64,000 nucleotides of DNA from Pseudomonas xionganensis (GCF_009763245.1 NZ_WKJZ01000001.1:496001-560000); one strand, 5' to 3'. Positions 37,725 to 47,923 are shown, counted from the stretch's first letter. Made by a program: numbers and translations. Notes: generated from the sequence alone by a model not told the origin.

Positions 37725-39539
37725 ATGAGCAAGCCCAAGAAAATCACCGTCACCGATACCATCCTGCGCGATGCCCACCAGTCGATCATCGCCACGCGCA
37801 TGCGCCTGGACGACATGCTGCCGATCTGTCCCAAGCTCGATCAGGTCGGCTACTGGTCCCTGGAAGTCTGGGGCGGCGCGACCTTCGACGCCTGTGTGCG
37901 CTTTCTCAAGGAAGACCCCTGGGAGCGCCTGCGCAAGCTGAAGGCGGCGCTGCCCAATACCCGCCTGCAGATGCTCCTGCGTGGGCAGAACCTGCTTGGC
38001 TACCGCCATTACAGCGACGATGTGGTGCGCGCCTTTGTGGCCAAGGCGGCGGTCAATGGCATCGACGTGTTCCGCATTTTCGATGCGATGAATGATGTGC
38101 GTAACCTGCGCGTGGCCATCGAGGCGGTCAAGGCCGCCGGCAAGCATGCCCAGGGCACCCTCGCCTACACCACCAGCCCGGTGCATACGGTCAAGGCCTA
38201 TGTCGAGCAGGCCCGCGCCATGCAGGCCATGGGCATCGATTCGATCGCCATCAAGGACATGGCCGGCCTGCTCACCCCCTATTCCGCCTTCGAGCTGGTT
38301 CAGGCCCTCAAGGCCGAAGTCGACCTGCCGGTATTTGTGCACAGCCACGACACCGCAGGGCTTGGCGCCATGTGTCAGCTCAAGGCCATCGAAGCCGGCG
38401 CCGACCATATCGATACGGCCATCTCCAGCTTCGCCTGGGGCACCAGCCACCCGGGTACCGAGTCGATGGTCGCGGCGCTGCGCGGCACGCCCTTCGACAC
38501 CGGCCTGGACCTGGCCCTGCTGCAGGAGATCGGCCTGTACTTCCACGCCGTGCGCAAGAAGTACCACCAGTTCGAGAGCGAATTCACCGCGGTGGATACC
38601 CGCGTGCAGATCAATCAGGTGCCGGGCGGGATGATGTCCAACCTGGCCAACCAGCTCAAGGAGCAGGGCGCGCTCAACCGCATCAACGAAGTGTTCGCCG
38701 AGATCCCGCGGGTGCGTGAAGACCTCGGCTTCCCGCCCCTGGTCACGCCCACCTCGCAGATCGTCGGCACCCAGGCGGTGTTCAACGTGCTGGCCGGCGA
38801 GCGCTACAAGACCATCACCAACGAGGTGAAGCTGTACCTGCAGGGCCGCTATGGCCTGGCGCCGGGCAAGGTCAACGAGCAGCTGCGCAAGCAGGCGATC
38901 GGCAGCGAAGAAGTCATCGAAGTGCGCCCGGCCGACCTGCTCAAATCGGAAATGGCCAAGCTGCGTGAAGAGATCGGTGCCCTGGCCGCCTGCGAAGAGG
39001 ATGTGCTGACCTACGCCATGTTCCCCGATATCGGGCGCAAGTTCCTCGAAGAGCGCGCCGCCGGCAATCTGAAGCCCGAGGCCCTGCTGCCCATTCCCGA
39101 AGCCGGTGGCGTGGCCCCGGCCGGTGGCGAGGGTGTGCCCACCGAGTTCGTGGTGGATGTGCATGGCGAGAGCTACCGCGTGGATATCACCGGGGTCGGC
39201 GTGAAGAGCGACGGCAAGCGCCACTTCTACCTGTCCATCGACGGCATGCCGGAAGAGGTGGTGTTCGAGCCGCTGAATGACTTTGTCGCCGGTAGCGGCA
39301 GCAAGCGCAAGCAGGCCAGCGCGCCGGGGGATGTCAGCACCAGCATGCCGGGCAATATCGTCGAGGTGCTGGTCAAGGTCGGCGATGTGGTCAAGGCCGG
39401 TCAGGCGGTGCTGATCAGCGAAGCGATGAAGATGGAAAGCGAAGTGCAGGCGCCAATTGCCGGTACGGTCAAAGCGGTGCATGTGGCCAAGGGCGACCGG
39501 GTCAATCCCGGTGACGTGCTGGTGGAAATCGAAGGTTAA
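37725..39539 (+). CDS. pycB: Pyruvate carboxylase subunit B (carboxyltransferase-biotin carrier)
   Basis: A protein of 604 residues. The carboxyltransferase domain comes first (ITVTDTILRDAHQSIIATRM; metal site with VFVHSHDTAGLG), then a PYC_OADA linker, then the biotinyl domain with Lys569 in SEAMKMESEV. It moves the carboxyl group from biotin to pyruvate to form oxaloacetate. It is named oadA in some annotations, but there are no membrane OadB/OadG decarboxylase subunits here and pycA is adjacent. GAAGGAATCAGACC lies before the ATG. Confidence 0.95.
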   Translation: MSKPKKITVTDTILRDAHQSIIATRMRLDDMLPICPKLDQVGYWSLEVWGGATFDACVRFLKEDPWERLRKLKAALPNTRLQMLLRGQNLLGYRHYSDDVVRAFVAKAAVNGIDVFRIFDAMNDVRNLRVAIEAVKAAGKHAQGTLAYTTSPVHTVKAYVEQARAMQAMGIDSIAIKDMAGLLTPYSAFELVQALKAEVDLPVFVHSHDTAGLGAMCQLKAIEAGADHIDTAISSFAWGTSHPGTESMVAALRGTPFDTGLDLALLQEIGLYFHAVRKKYHQFESEFTAVDTRVQINQVPGGMMSNLANQLKEQGALNRINEVFAEIPRVREDLGFPPLVTPTSQIVGTQAVFNVLAGERYKTITNEVKLYLQGRYGLAPGKVNEQLRKQAIGSEEVIEVRPADLLKSEMAKLREEIGALAACEEDVLTYAMFPDIGRKFLEERAAGNLKPEALLPIPEAGGVAPAGGEGVPTEFVVDVHGESYRVDITGVGVKSDGKRHFYLSIDGMPEEVVFEPLNDFVAGSGSKRKQASAPGDVSTSMPGNIVEVLVKVGDVVKAGQAVLISEAMKMESEVQAPIAGTVKAVHVAKGDRVNPGDVLVEIEG

Positions 39540-39543
39540 CCTC

Positions 39544-39599
39544 GAAGCCCCGGGCTGGTTGAACAGGCATTTGAACAGATTGCCGGGGCTTCTTTTTTA
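39544..39599 (+). terminator. Terminator of pycAB
   Basis: GAAGCCCCGG (39544-39553) pairs with CCGGGGCTTC (39583-39592), followed by TTTTTTAT. The 29-base loop is long, but the 10-base stem is perfect. It starts 5 bases after the pycB stop codon. Confidence 0.82.
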
Positions 39600-39630
39600 T
39601 TGATGGGCGGCGTGCGCCGCGCGCATCTCC

Positions 39631-39692
39631 GTAGGGTGCGCCGTGCACACCAACCCAGGCGAGGAAGCAGCGGTGCGCATGGCGCACCCTGC
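39631..39692. repeat. REP-like inverted pair (GGTGCGC type)
   Basis: GTAGGGTGCGCCGTGCAC at one end and GGTGCGCATGGCGCACCCTG at the other form an inverted pair of the GGTGCGC subtype, with a diverged right-hand tetranucleotide. It lies between the two terminators downstream of pycB. Confidence 0.75.
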
Positions 39693-39734
39693 AGACGCAG
39701 TGGCAATAGCCCGCTGTAATGGGTTGAGTCCCTT

Positions 39735-39758
39735 GGGAGCCGCAAGGCTCCCTTTTTT
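39735..39758 (+). terminator. Second plus-strand terminator downstream of pycB
   Basis: GGGAGCC-GCAA-GGCTCCC with TTTTTT is a strong intrinsic terminator. No coding gene lies between it and the pycB terminator. It either backs up the first one or ends an unannotated short transcript. Confidence 0.82.
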
Positions 39759-39921
39759 CCGGTTATGCCCCGCGCAGCCTGATACGCCAGCTCCCCCCGC
39801 TGGTGTGCAGGGTGCACGGTCCGGGTTTCAGCACAGCCTGGGCTGGGGGCATAACCTTTTCTTCACGGCCATGTGACGCGGCGGGCGTCTATGGTGAAAC
39901 CAATAGCAGGGGAGGTGCGCG

Positions 39922-40863
39922 GTGGGTCTGGATCCGGTGGTGCTGTTCTTCGTCTTCGGCCTGACCGCCGGTTTGCTGAAAAGCGAGCTGAAGCTGCCGC
40001 CGGCGCTGTATGAAACGCTGTCGATCATCCTGCTGCTGGCTATCGGTCTGCATGGCGGGGTGGAGCTGGCCGAGCAGGGCAGCTGGCAGCTGCTCGGCCA
40101 GTCGGTGCTGGTGCTGGGCCTGGGCGTGGCCCTGCCGGTGCTGGCCTTCGCCGTGCTGCGCGGCCTGGGCTTCGATCGGATCAACGCCGCGGCGGTAGCG
40201 GCCCACTATGGTTCGGTCAGCGCCGGTACCTTCGCCGTGGTGGTGGCCTATATGCTGGCCAAGGGCATCGAGTTCGAGAGCTATATGCCGCTGTTCGTGG
40301 CCATTCTGGAGATTCCGGCGATCCTGGTCGGCATCCTGCTGGCCAAGGGCATGGCCCGGGACACCGACTGGCGCGAGCTGGGCCGGGAAATCTTCCTCGG
40401 CAAGAGCATCATGCTGCTGCTCGGTGGCCTGGTGATTGGCGCGATTGCCGGCAAGGAGGGCATCAAGCCTCTGGAGCCGTTGTACACCAGCATGTTCAAG
40501 CCGGTACTGGCGTTCTTCCTACTGGAGATGGGCCTGATCGCCTCCGGTCAGCTCGGTGCGCTCCGGCAGTTCGGCCTGCGCCTGCTCGGGTTTGCCCTGC
40601 TGATGCCGCTGGTGGGCGCCCTAGTGGGGGCGTTGCTGGCGCGCTTTATGGGCCTGAGCCTGGGCGGCACGGCGGTACTGGCCACCCTGGCCGCCTCGGC
40701 GTCCTATATCGCCGTGCCGGCGGCCATGCGCCTGGCCCTGCCCGAGGCCAATCCGTCGCTGTCGCTGACCGCCTCGCTGGGCATCACCTTTCCCTTCAAT
40801 ATCCTGATCGGCATACCGCTGTACCTGCTGTTGGCCGAGCAACTGATCGCCTGGGGGCTCTGA
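39922..40863 (+). CDS. sbtA: Sodium-dependent bicarbonate transporter, SbtA family
   Basis: A protein of 313 residues from a GTG 6 bases after GGGGAGG. It has about ten membrane segments in two inverted halves with the SbtA landmarks AAHYGSVSAGTFAVVVAY and AASASYIAVPAAMRLALPEA. Cyanobacterial SbtA imports bicarbonate with sodium and is gated by SbtB. The next gene, one base away, encodes the PII-like partner. Its place after pyruvate carboxylase suggests that it feeds bicarbonate to anaplerosis. That role is inferred; the family call is firm. Confidence 0.9.
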   Translation: MGLDPVVLFFVFGLTAGLLKSELKLPPALYETLSIILLLAIGLHGGVELAEQGSWQLLGQSVLVLGLGVALPVLAFAVLRGLGFDRINAAAVAAHYGSVSAGTFAVVVAYMLAKGIEFESYMPLFVAILEIPAILVGILLAKGMARDTDWRELGREIFLGKSIMLLLGGLVIGAIAGKEGIKPLEPLYTSMFKPVLAFFLLEMGLIASGQLGALRQFGLRLLGFALLMPLVGALVGALLARFMGLSLGGTAVLATLAASASYIAVPAAMRLALPEANPSLSLTASLGITFPFNILIGIPLYLLLAEQLIAWGL

Positions 40864-40864
40864 A

Positions 40865-41167
40865 ATGGACGCACATACCCGCACCCTGCTGACCGTGATC
40901 TGCGAGGCAGCGCTGGAGAAGAAACTGGTCACCGATCTGGAGCAGCTCGGCGCCCCCGGCTGGACCATCTCCGACGCCCGTGGTCGTGGTGGCCGTGGCG
41001 TGCGCAGCGCCGGCTGGGACACCGAGGGCAATATCCGCGTGGAGATCATCTGCGCTCGCGATCTGGCCGAACGCATCGCCGAGCATCTGCAGGCGCGCTA
41101 CTACGCCAACTTCGCCATGGTCTGCTACCTGGCTCAGGTGGAAGTGCTACGCCCGGAAAAGTTCTAA
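40865..41167 (+). CDS. PII-like regulator of SbtA (SbtB-like)
   Basis: A protein of 100 residues with the ferredoxin-like PII fold: TLLTVICEAALEKKLVTDLE, then a glycine-rich T-loop region SDARGRGGRGVRSAGWDTEG, then IRVEIICARDLAERIAEHLQ. The C terminus (VEVLRPEKF) lacks the cysteine-bearing R-loop of cyanobacterial SbtB. It should form a trimer that binds adenine nucleotides and SbtA. The ATG starts one base after the sbtA stop codon, so it is co-translated with sbtA. Confidence 0.85.
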   Translation: MDAHTRTLLTVICEAALEKKLVTDLEQLGAPGWTISDARGRGGRGVRSAGWDTEGNIRVEIICARDLAERIAEHLQARYYANFAMVCYLAQVEVLRPEKF

Positions 41168-41195
41168 CAGGCACCTTCCGCTACGCCAGGGATTT

Positions 41196-41265
41196 GTAGG
41201 GTGGATGACGCTTTTCTCATCCACCGTCGCAATTTGGTGGATGGATAAAGCGTCATCCACCCTAC
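41196..41265. repeat. REP-like inverted pair (GGTGGAT type)
   Basis: A 70-base element that opens GTAGGGTGGATGACGC and closes GCGTCATCCACCCTAC, the best-preserved pair in the window. It lies between the PII-like gene and glutaminase. Confidence 0.87.
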
Positions 41266-41391
41266 GGCTCGTTGACAGAGAATCTAGCTGCCAAGGCATC
41301 CGGGAAGCCATTGCGGTGTGATCCGCTGTGCCGCGTTGGCGTCTACCTGCCATCGTCCGAGGCGCGCTCGGACCTTGTGGCGAGCCTGAGC

Positions 41392-42300
41392 ATGCAAGCG
41401 CTGTTGAATGAAATCCTCGATGAAGTCCGCCCACTGCTCGGTCAGGGCAAGGTGGCCGACTATATCCCCGCCCTGGCCACTGTGTCGGGCAGTCAGCTGG
41501 GCATTGCGGTGTACAGCAATGACGGCCAGCTGTTCTGCGCCGGCGATGCGCGCACGGCCTTTTCCATCCAGAGCATTTCCAAGGTGTTCAGCCTGGTGCA
41601 GGCCATCGGCCATAGCGGCGAGGCCATCTGGCAGCGCCTGGGCCATGAGCCCTCCGGGCAGCCGTTCAATTCCCTGGTGCAGCTGGAGTTCGAGCGTGGG
41701 CGGCCGCGCAATCCCTTTATCAATGCCGGCGCCCTGGTGATCTGTGATATCAACCAGTCGCGCTTCGCCGCCCCGGCACTGTCGATGCGCGACTTTGTCC
41801 GCCGCCTGGCCGGCAACCCCGAGGTGCTGGTGGATAACCGGGTGGCCGAGTCCGAGTACCAGCACCGTGCGCGCAATGCGGCGGCGGCCTACCTGATGCA
41901 GTCCTTCGGCAATTTCCATAACGAGGTGGAGGCGGTGCTGCGCAGCTACTTCAGCTGCTGCGCCCTGCGCATGAGCTGCGTCGACCTGGCCCGGGCCTTC
42001 TGCTTTCTGGCCAACCAGGGCTACTGCAAGCACAGCGGCGAGCAGATCCTGTCGCCACGCCAGACCAAGCAGGTGAACGCCATCATGGCCACCAGCGGCC
42101 TGTACGACGAGGCCGGCAACTTCGCCTACCGCGTTGGTTTGCCCGGCAAGAGCGGCGTGGGCGGCGGTATCGTCGCGGTGGTGCCGGGTCGTTTCAGCGT
42201 GTGTGTGTGGTCACCGGAGCTGAATGCCGCCGGCAACTCCCTGGCCGGGATCAAGGCCCTGGAGCTGCTGAGCGAGCGGATTGGCTGGTCGGTGTTCTAG
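41392..42300 (+). CDS. glsA: Glutaminase (GlsA/B family)
   Basis: A protein of 302 residues, the exact usual length, when started at the ATG at 41392 ([20 protein letters not shown]). The beta-lactamase-like serine hydrolase motif is [12 protein letters not shown] (Ser-x-x-Lys), with later [11 protein letters not shown] and [12 protein letters not shown]. It hydrolyses glutamine to glutamate and ammonia. Upstream in-frame codons from 41272 overlap no conserved sequence. A cluster of REP-like units follows directly. Confidence 0.95.
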   Translation: MQALLNEILDEVRPLLGQGKVADYIPALATVSGSQLGIAVYSNDGQLFCAGDARTAFSIQSISKVFSLVQAIGHSGEAIWQRLGHEPSGQPFNSLVQLEFERGRPRNPFINAGALVICDINQSRFAAPALSMRDFVRRLAGNPEVLVDNRVAESEYQHRARNAAAAYLMQSFGNFHNEVEAVLRSYFSCCALRMSCVDLARAFCFLANQGYCKHSGEQILSPRQTKQVNAIMATSGLYDEAGNFAYRVGLPGKSGVGGGIVAVVPGRFSVCVWSPELNAAGNSLAGIKALELLSERIGWSVF

Positions 42301-42310
42301 CGGTCGGGGC

Positions 42311-42553
42311 CTGGGGTGGATATCGCGCTTTAAATCCACCCTGGCATCCGGTGGATCGATAAGGCGCGATCCACCCTACGGGCTTGAGTTGGCCGTAGAT
42401 GGTGCTCTTTACGACCACCGTGGCATTTGGTGGATGGATACAGCGCCATCCACCCTACGGAAGCCTGCTGATCCATGTTCTAAATGCGGCGCGATCGTAG
42501 GGTGGATGTCGCTTTTTACATCCACCGTGACATTAGGTGGATCGATAACCGCC
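42311..42553. repeat. Cluster of three REP-like inverted pairs
   Basis: Three elements in tandem: about 42311-42379 (ends CCACCCTAC, left GTAG decayed), 42395-42458 (GTAGATGGTGC to CCATCCACCCTAC) and 42497-42553 (GTAGGGTGGATGTCGC, right end decayed to CCGCCCGCC). All are of the GGTGGAT type. The last one runs up to the stop codon of the acetyltransferase gene. Confidence 0.83.
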
Positions 42554-42559
42554 CGCCGC

Positions 42560-43015
42560 TTAAAACAGCTTGCGGTACTGGATAAAGCCCGAGCGTTCGG
42601 CGATGCGCTCGTAGAGCAGCATGGCGCGGCTGTTGCTCTCGTGGGTCAGCCAGTAGGTGCGTGAGCAGCCGTGGGCGCGGGCGGCCTGGTAGACATGCTC
42701 GATCAGTTGGCGGCCGGCGCCGCTGCTGCGCACGTCCTTGGCGATAAACAGGTCCTGCAGGTAGCAGTAGTCACCCACCGTCCAGGTCGAGCGATGGTAG
42801 ATCCAGTGCACCAGGCCGATGGCCTGGCCTTCGTGCCAGGCCAGGGCGGCGTGCATCGGCTCGGCCGGGTCGAGAAAGCGCTGCCAGGTGGTGTCGCTGG
42901 TGGCGGCGTCAATCTCGGTCATATAGAAACGCTGATAGCCCTGCCACAGTGGCAGCCAGGCGGCGTGGTCGGCATTCGTGATCGGGCGTATCTCGACGGG
43001 AATGCGCACGGGCAT
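42560..43015 (-). CDS. GNAT family N-acetyltransferase
   Basis: A protein of 151 residues. The acetyl-CoA loop is at LFIAKDVRSSGAGRQLIEHV (R/Q-x-x-G-x-G/A form), and the ending YERIAERSGFIQYRKLF is typical of GNAT C termini. GAGGAGA lies before the ATG. The acceptor substrate is unknown. It is the only gene between the glutaminase and asparaginase genes and is transcribed toward the REP cluster. Confidence 0.85.
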   Translation of the reverse strand: MPVRIPVEIRPITNADHAAWLPLWQGYQRFYMTEIDAATSDTTWQRFLDPAEPMHAALAWHEGQAIGLVHWIYHRSTWTVGDYCYLQDLFIAKDVRSSGAGRQLIEHVYQAARAHGCSRTYWLTHESNSRAMLLYERIAERSGFIQYRKLF

Positions 43016-43073
43016 GACAGTTCTCCTCTGTTAAGTGGCTGACCCCTACAGCCTAGCTGCAAAGGCGCAGGCT

Positions 43074-44060
43074 TCAATCGGCACGTTCGCCACACAGGTC
43101 CAGGGCAAACCAGCGTTCCACCTCGGCCTGGCTCAGGCCGGCACCGAGCAAGGCGAACAGCTTGCCCAGGGCCGCCTCGCGGGTCATGCCGCCGCCGCTG
43201 ACCAGGCCGGCACTGGCCAGGGCGCTGCCGGCGGCATATACGCCGAAGTCGATATGGCCATGGGGACACTGGCTGATGGCGGCCAGCACGACTCCTCGAT
43301 CGTGGGCGGCCTTGAGTGCGCCCAGCAATTCGGCATCGTCCGCCGGCCCCGTTCCGCTGCCGTAGCACTCCAGCAGCAGGCCCTGCACGCCGCTGTCGAG
43401 CAGGGCGCGCACCTGGGCGGCCTGGATGCCGGGGTAGAGCGGTAGCGCCGCCAGATTGACCGGCTGCCGGCTCTGGCAGTAATCGATCTGCAGGGGGATC
43501 TGCTCGGCGCGCTGGCCTTGGCGCTGGCGCGGCAGTTCATGGAAGGCGTCGAAGGCATCGCTGCGCAGCTTGCTGACCCGGGCGCCGTGCAGCAGCTTGC
43601 CGTTGAAGTACAGGCGCACACCGGGTTCGAGGCCACCCTGCAGCGCGGTCATTGCGCCGAACAGATTGCCCCAGGCGTCGCTGCCCGGGCTTCCTGCCGG
43701 CAGCATGGAACCGGTCAGCACCACAGGTACCGGCAGGCCCAGCAGGAGAAAGCTCAGGGCGGCGGCGCTGTAGGCCAGGGTGTCGGTGCCGTGCAGCAGC
43801 AGCACGGCGTCGCAGCCGTCCTGCTCGATGCCGGCGCGAATGGCCGCGACCATGGCCAGCCAGTTGTGCTGGTTCATATTGGCGCTGTCGATCGGCGGCA
43901 GCAGTTCGCGAAAGATCCACTCCGGCAGCGTCCGGTTTTCCTCGGCCTGGCGGGCGCGCAGGCGCGCTTCGAAGCCGGACGCCGGCGCCAGGCCGTTGGC
44001 GCTGGCCTGCATGCCGATGGTGCCGCCGGTGTAGAGCACCAGGAGTTTTGTGCAACCCAT
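43074..44060 (-). CDS. ansA: L-asparaginase, type I (cytoplasmic)
   Basis: A protein of 328 residues without a signal peptide. Both catalytic threonine motifs are present: LYTGGTIGMQ near residue 11-16 and LLHGTDTLAYSA near residue 93. It hydrolyses asparagine to aspartate and ammonia. Length and lack of export signal favour the cytoplasmic AnsA type. It lies beside glutaminase and an amino-acid/sodium symporter, an amino-acid utilisation neighbourhood. Confidence 0.92.
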   Translation of the reverse strand: MGCTKLLVLYTGGTIGMQASANGLAPASGFEARLRARQAEENRTLPEWIFRELLPPIDSANMNQHNWLAMVAAIRAGIEQDGCDAVLLLHGTDTLAYSAAALSFLLLGLPVPVVLTGSMLPAGSPGSDAWGNLFGAMTALQGGLEPGVRLYFNGKLLHGARVSKLRSDAFDAFHELPRQRQGQRAEQIPLQIDYCQSRQPVNLAALPLYPGIQAAQVRALLDSGVQGLLLECYGSGTGPADDAELLGALKAAHDRGVVLAAISQCPHGHIDFGVYAAGSALASAGLVSGGGMTREAALGKLFALLGAGLSQAEVERWFALDLCGERAD

Positions 44061-44090
44061 GGGAAAAGTCTCGATTGATTGTTCTTATTA

Positions 44091-44117
44091 AAAAAACAGG
44101 GAGCCTAGGCCCCCTGC
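44091..44117 (-). terminator. Terminator of the AGCS symporter gene
   Basis: On the minus strand CAGGGGGC-CTAG-GCTCCCTG is followed by seven T. It separates the symporter gene from the asparaginase gene downstream on the same strand. Confidence 0.85.
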
Positions 44118-44138
44118 TTCACGGCAATAGCCAGCAGC

Positions 44139-45584
<1,446 letters not shown>

Positions 45585-45735
45585 GGCAGGCGAGTCTCTC
45601 TTGTTGTTCTGGTAGGAATTAATGCGGGGGGCGAATAGTTGGCCAAGGCGCCCGGTCGGACAATTTCGCAGGTCGCGGCGAGTTGGCGCGAGTTGATGCT
45701 AGAATCGCGTCACCCGCGTCAATTGGAATGGTCAT

Positions 45736-46551
45736 ATGTCCGATCACTTCGGCCCCAACCTCAAGCTGCTGTGCAGTCACTACCGCTCGATTGCCGAGGT
45801 CTGTCGCACGCTGTCGATCAACCGCGCCCAGTTCAATCGCTACCTGGCCGGGCAGAGCCGGCCCACGGCGCATAACCTCAAGCGCATCTGCGATTTCTTC
45901 GGGGTCGAAGCCTATGAGCTGAGCCTGCCGCAGGAGCAGTTCGCCGAGCTGATCGGCGCCCGCAGTGGCCAGGGTGCGCGGCCCCGGGTCGACCCGCTGC
46001 TGGAGCTGTTCCAGCCCCTGGGCGAACACTCGCGCAGCCTGGAGCGTTACTGCGGCTACTACTTCGAATACTCCAACTGCATGTCGGTGCCTGGGCAGAT
46101 CCTGCTGTCGCTGGTGCAGCTGCGCGAGGAGCGCGGCAGCTACCTGTTCGAGCGTCAGGAGCGCCAGGAGCCGTCCCGCGCCGATACGGGCAAGGCCGAG
46201 GACTGGGTGCGCTGCCGCTACCTGGGCGCGGCCTTCTACCTGCAGGACCGGCTGTTTCTGGTGGACTACGAGTCGCTGACCGGCAACGAGATGAGCCAGA
46301 CCATCCTGATCCCCAGCTACAAGAGTCGTATCACCCGCCTCAATGGCATCAAGACCGGCGTGTCCAGCGGCGACCTGCGCACTCCGGCCTGCACCCGCGT
46401 GGTGTGGGAGTACCTGGGCACGGAGATCAACCGGGTCAATGCCTACCGCCAGGTGATGCTCTACAGCCCGGACGATCCGCGCATCGACGCCGATATCCGC
46501 CAGCGCCTGGCCGGCGCGCAGATCCGCCACGGTCTATTCGAAATCGAATAA
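45736..46551 (+). CDS. XRE-type transcriptional regulator
   Basis: A protein of 271 residues. The N-terminal Cro/C1-type helix-turn-helix spans residues about 5-62 (IAEVCRTLSINRAQFNRYLA, HNLKRICDFFGVEAYELSLP). The remaining 200 residues form an effector domain that I do not recognise; it ends VNAYRQVMLYSPDDPRIDAD. The gene is divergent from the AGCS symporter across 151 bases, which suggests control of that symporter. There is no membrane segment. Confidence 0.85.
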   Translation: MSDHFGPNLKLLCSHYRSIAEVCRTLSINRAQFNRYLAGQSRPTAHNLKRICDFFGVEAYELSLPQEQFAELIGARSGQGARPRVDPLLELFQPLGEHSRSLERYCGYYFEYSNCMSVPGQILLSLVQLREERGSYLFERQERQEPSRADTGKAEDWVRCRYLGAAFYLQDRLFLVDYESLTGNEMSQTILIPSYKSRITRLNGIKTGVSSGDLRTPACTRVVWEYLGTEINRVNAYRQVMLYSPDDPRIDADIRQRLAGAQIRHGLFEIE

Positions 46552-46555
46552 CCCC

Positions 46556-46576
46556 GTAGGGTGCGCCGTGCGCACC
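46556..46576 (+). repeat. Single REP-like unit (GGTGCGC type)
   Basis: GTAG followed by GGTGCGC-CGT-GCGCACC, identical in its core to the unit at 12669-12689. It lies 4 bases after the regulator stop codon, between two convergent genes. Confidence 0.78.
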
Positions 46577-46589
46577 ACCAGTCCTCTGT

Positions 46590-47276
46590 CTAGAGCCCTT
46601 TGCGCAGCTGCTCCAGGCGCCGCAGCTGGCGGCCCGTAGCGTCGAAGTTATCCGCCGCCAGCCAGCGTTCGAAGGCGGCGCGGCGCGCGGGCCATTCGCC
46701 GTCGATCATGGCGAACCAGGCGGTGTCGCGGTTTTGTCCCTTGACCAGCATATGCTGACGAAACAGCCCCTCATACACGAAGCCCAGGCGCTCGGCGGCG
46801 CGCATCGAGCGGGCGTTGAGGGCGTTGCACTTCCATTCCAGGCGGCGGTAGCCGAGGTCGTCGAAGGCGTGCCGGGCCAGCAGCCAGACCGCCTCGGTGG
46901 CGCCCGGGGTGCGCTGCATGGCGGCGCCGAAGGCGATATGACCGATTTCGATGCAGCCGTCCCCGGGGGTGATCCGCAGATAGCTCAGCAGACCCACTGC
47001 GCGCTGGCTGGCCAGGTCGATCACGCCAAAGAACAGCGGGTCGCAGCTTTGCGCATTGCCGGTCAGCCAGGCGTCGAAGGTTTCGCGACTGGCGAAGGGG
47101 CCATAGGGCAGATAGTCCCACAGCGCCGGATCACTGCCCGGCCCCTGCAGGGCCAGCCACAGGTCATCGCCATGGCGCGTGCCATCCAGCGGCTCCAGGC
47201 GCACAAAGCGGCCAGCCAGGGGCTGGTGTTGCGGCAGCGGGCAGGGCTGCCAGTCGGTCAGGGGGCGTGGATTCAT
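46590..47276 (-). CDS. GNAT acetyltransferase, RimJ/RimL-like
   Basis: A protein of 228 residues starting at MNPRPLTDWQ. RFVRLEPLD near the N terminus and ATEAVWLLARHAFDDLGYRR, then KCNALNARSMRAAERLGFVY, are the pattern of the RimJ/RimL group that acetylates N-terminal or other amino groups. Its ATG overlaps the stop of the PaiB-like gene by 4 bases (ATGA), so the two are co-expressed. The specific substrate is unknown. Confidence 0.88.
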   Translation of the reverse strand: MNPRPLTDWQPCPLPQHQPLAGRFVRLEPLDGTRHGDDLWLALQGPGSDPALWDYLPYGPFASRETFDAWLTGNAQSCDPLFFGVIDLASQRAVGLLSYLRITPGDGCIEIGHIAFGAAMQRTPGATEAVWLLARHAFDDLGYRRLEWKCNALNARSMRAAERLGFVYEGLFRQHMLVKGQNRDTAWFAMIDGEWPARRAAFERWLAADNFDATGRQLRRLEQLRKGL

Positions 47277-47923
47277 GGGGCTGCCTCGGCTGAGTGATCG
47301 GCGGATATCCGCGCGGCCAGTTCGCGGTCGCGGGGATCGAGGCTGGCGGCCAGGCCTGCGCGCACGCCGGCCTGGTCGGCGGCGCTGCGGTTCTGCCCGA
47401 GTTTCCATTTGCCCTGTAGGTGCTCGATGGGCAGGGCGAAGCCGACGATGGCGCGCAGCATGGCGTCGAGGTATTCGCGCGGTGCCTCGTTGACGGCCCA
47501 GGGCTGGGCGCGGCCGGCCTCATGGTGATCGCTCAGGCGACTGACCAGTTGCAGCAGGCGCTTGCCATCCTCGAACACCTCGGCGCGGCCCTGGGCATGC
47601 ACGGCGATATAGTTCCAGGTCGGCACCACCTTGCCGTGCTCGGCCTTGGCTGGGTACCAACTGGGGCTGATATAGGCCTCCGGGCCCTGGAAGATCACCA
47701 GCGCCTCGGCACCTTCGGCCAGGTCGCGCCACTGCGGGTTGGTCCGGGCGAAGTGACCGTAGAGGGTGCCGAACTGGCCTTCGCCTGGCTCCAGCAGCAG
47801 CGGCAGATGGCTGGCCTGCAGGCCGCTCGGGCCCTGGCTGACCACGGTGGCCAGGCGGCAGGCGAGTATCTGCCGGTGCAACTCGCCGAGGTCGTCCTGG
47901 CGAAAGGCGGCGGGTGTGTACAT
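47273..47923 (-). CDS. FMN-binding split-barrel protein, PaiB family
   Basis: A protein of 216 residues starting at MYTPAAFRQDD, with AGGAG before the ATG. The PaiB pattern is evident: HLPLLLEPG, GTLYGHFARTNPQWRDL, YISPSWYPAKAEHGKVVPTW and NYIAVHAQGRAEVFED. In Bacillus PaiB sits with the acetyltransferase PaiA and affects sporulation and protease genes; here too an acetyltransferase gene is directly coupled. Flavin binding and regulatory activity are inferred. It is divergent from the MocR gene. Confidence 0.88.
   Translation of the reverse strand: MYTPAAFRQDDLGELHRQILACRLATVVSQGPSGLQASHLPLLLEPGEGQFGTLYGHFARTNPQWRDLAEGAEALVIFQGPEAYISPSWYPAKAEHGKVVPTWNYIAVHAQGRAEVFEDGKRLLQLVSRLSDHHEAGRAQPWAVNEAPREYLDAMLRAIVGFALPIEHLQGKWKLGQNRSAADQAGVRAGLAASLDPRDRELAARISADHSAEAAP

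Noticed and set aside
37725..39539. pycB as oxaloacetate decarboxylase alpha subunit
   Set aside because: No membrane beta or gamma subunit gene is present and the biotin carboxylase partner pycA is directly upstream, which fits pyruvate carboxylase.
42311..42553. Repeated palindromes considered as a CRISPR array
   Set aside because: Units are inverted pairs with decayed ends, not identical direct repeats with regular unique spacers, and no cas gene is present.
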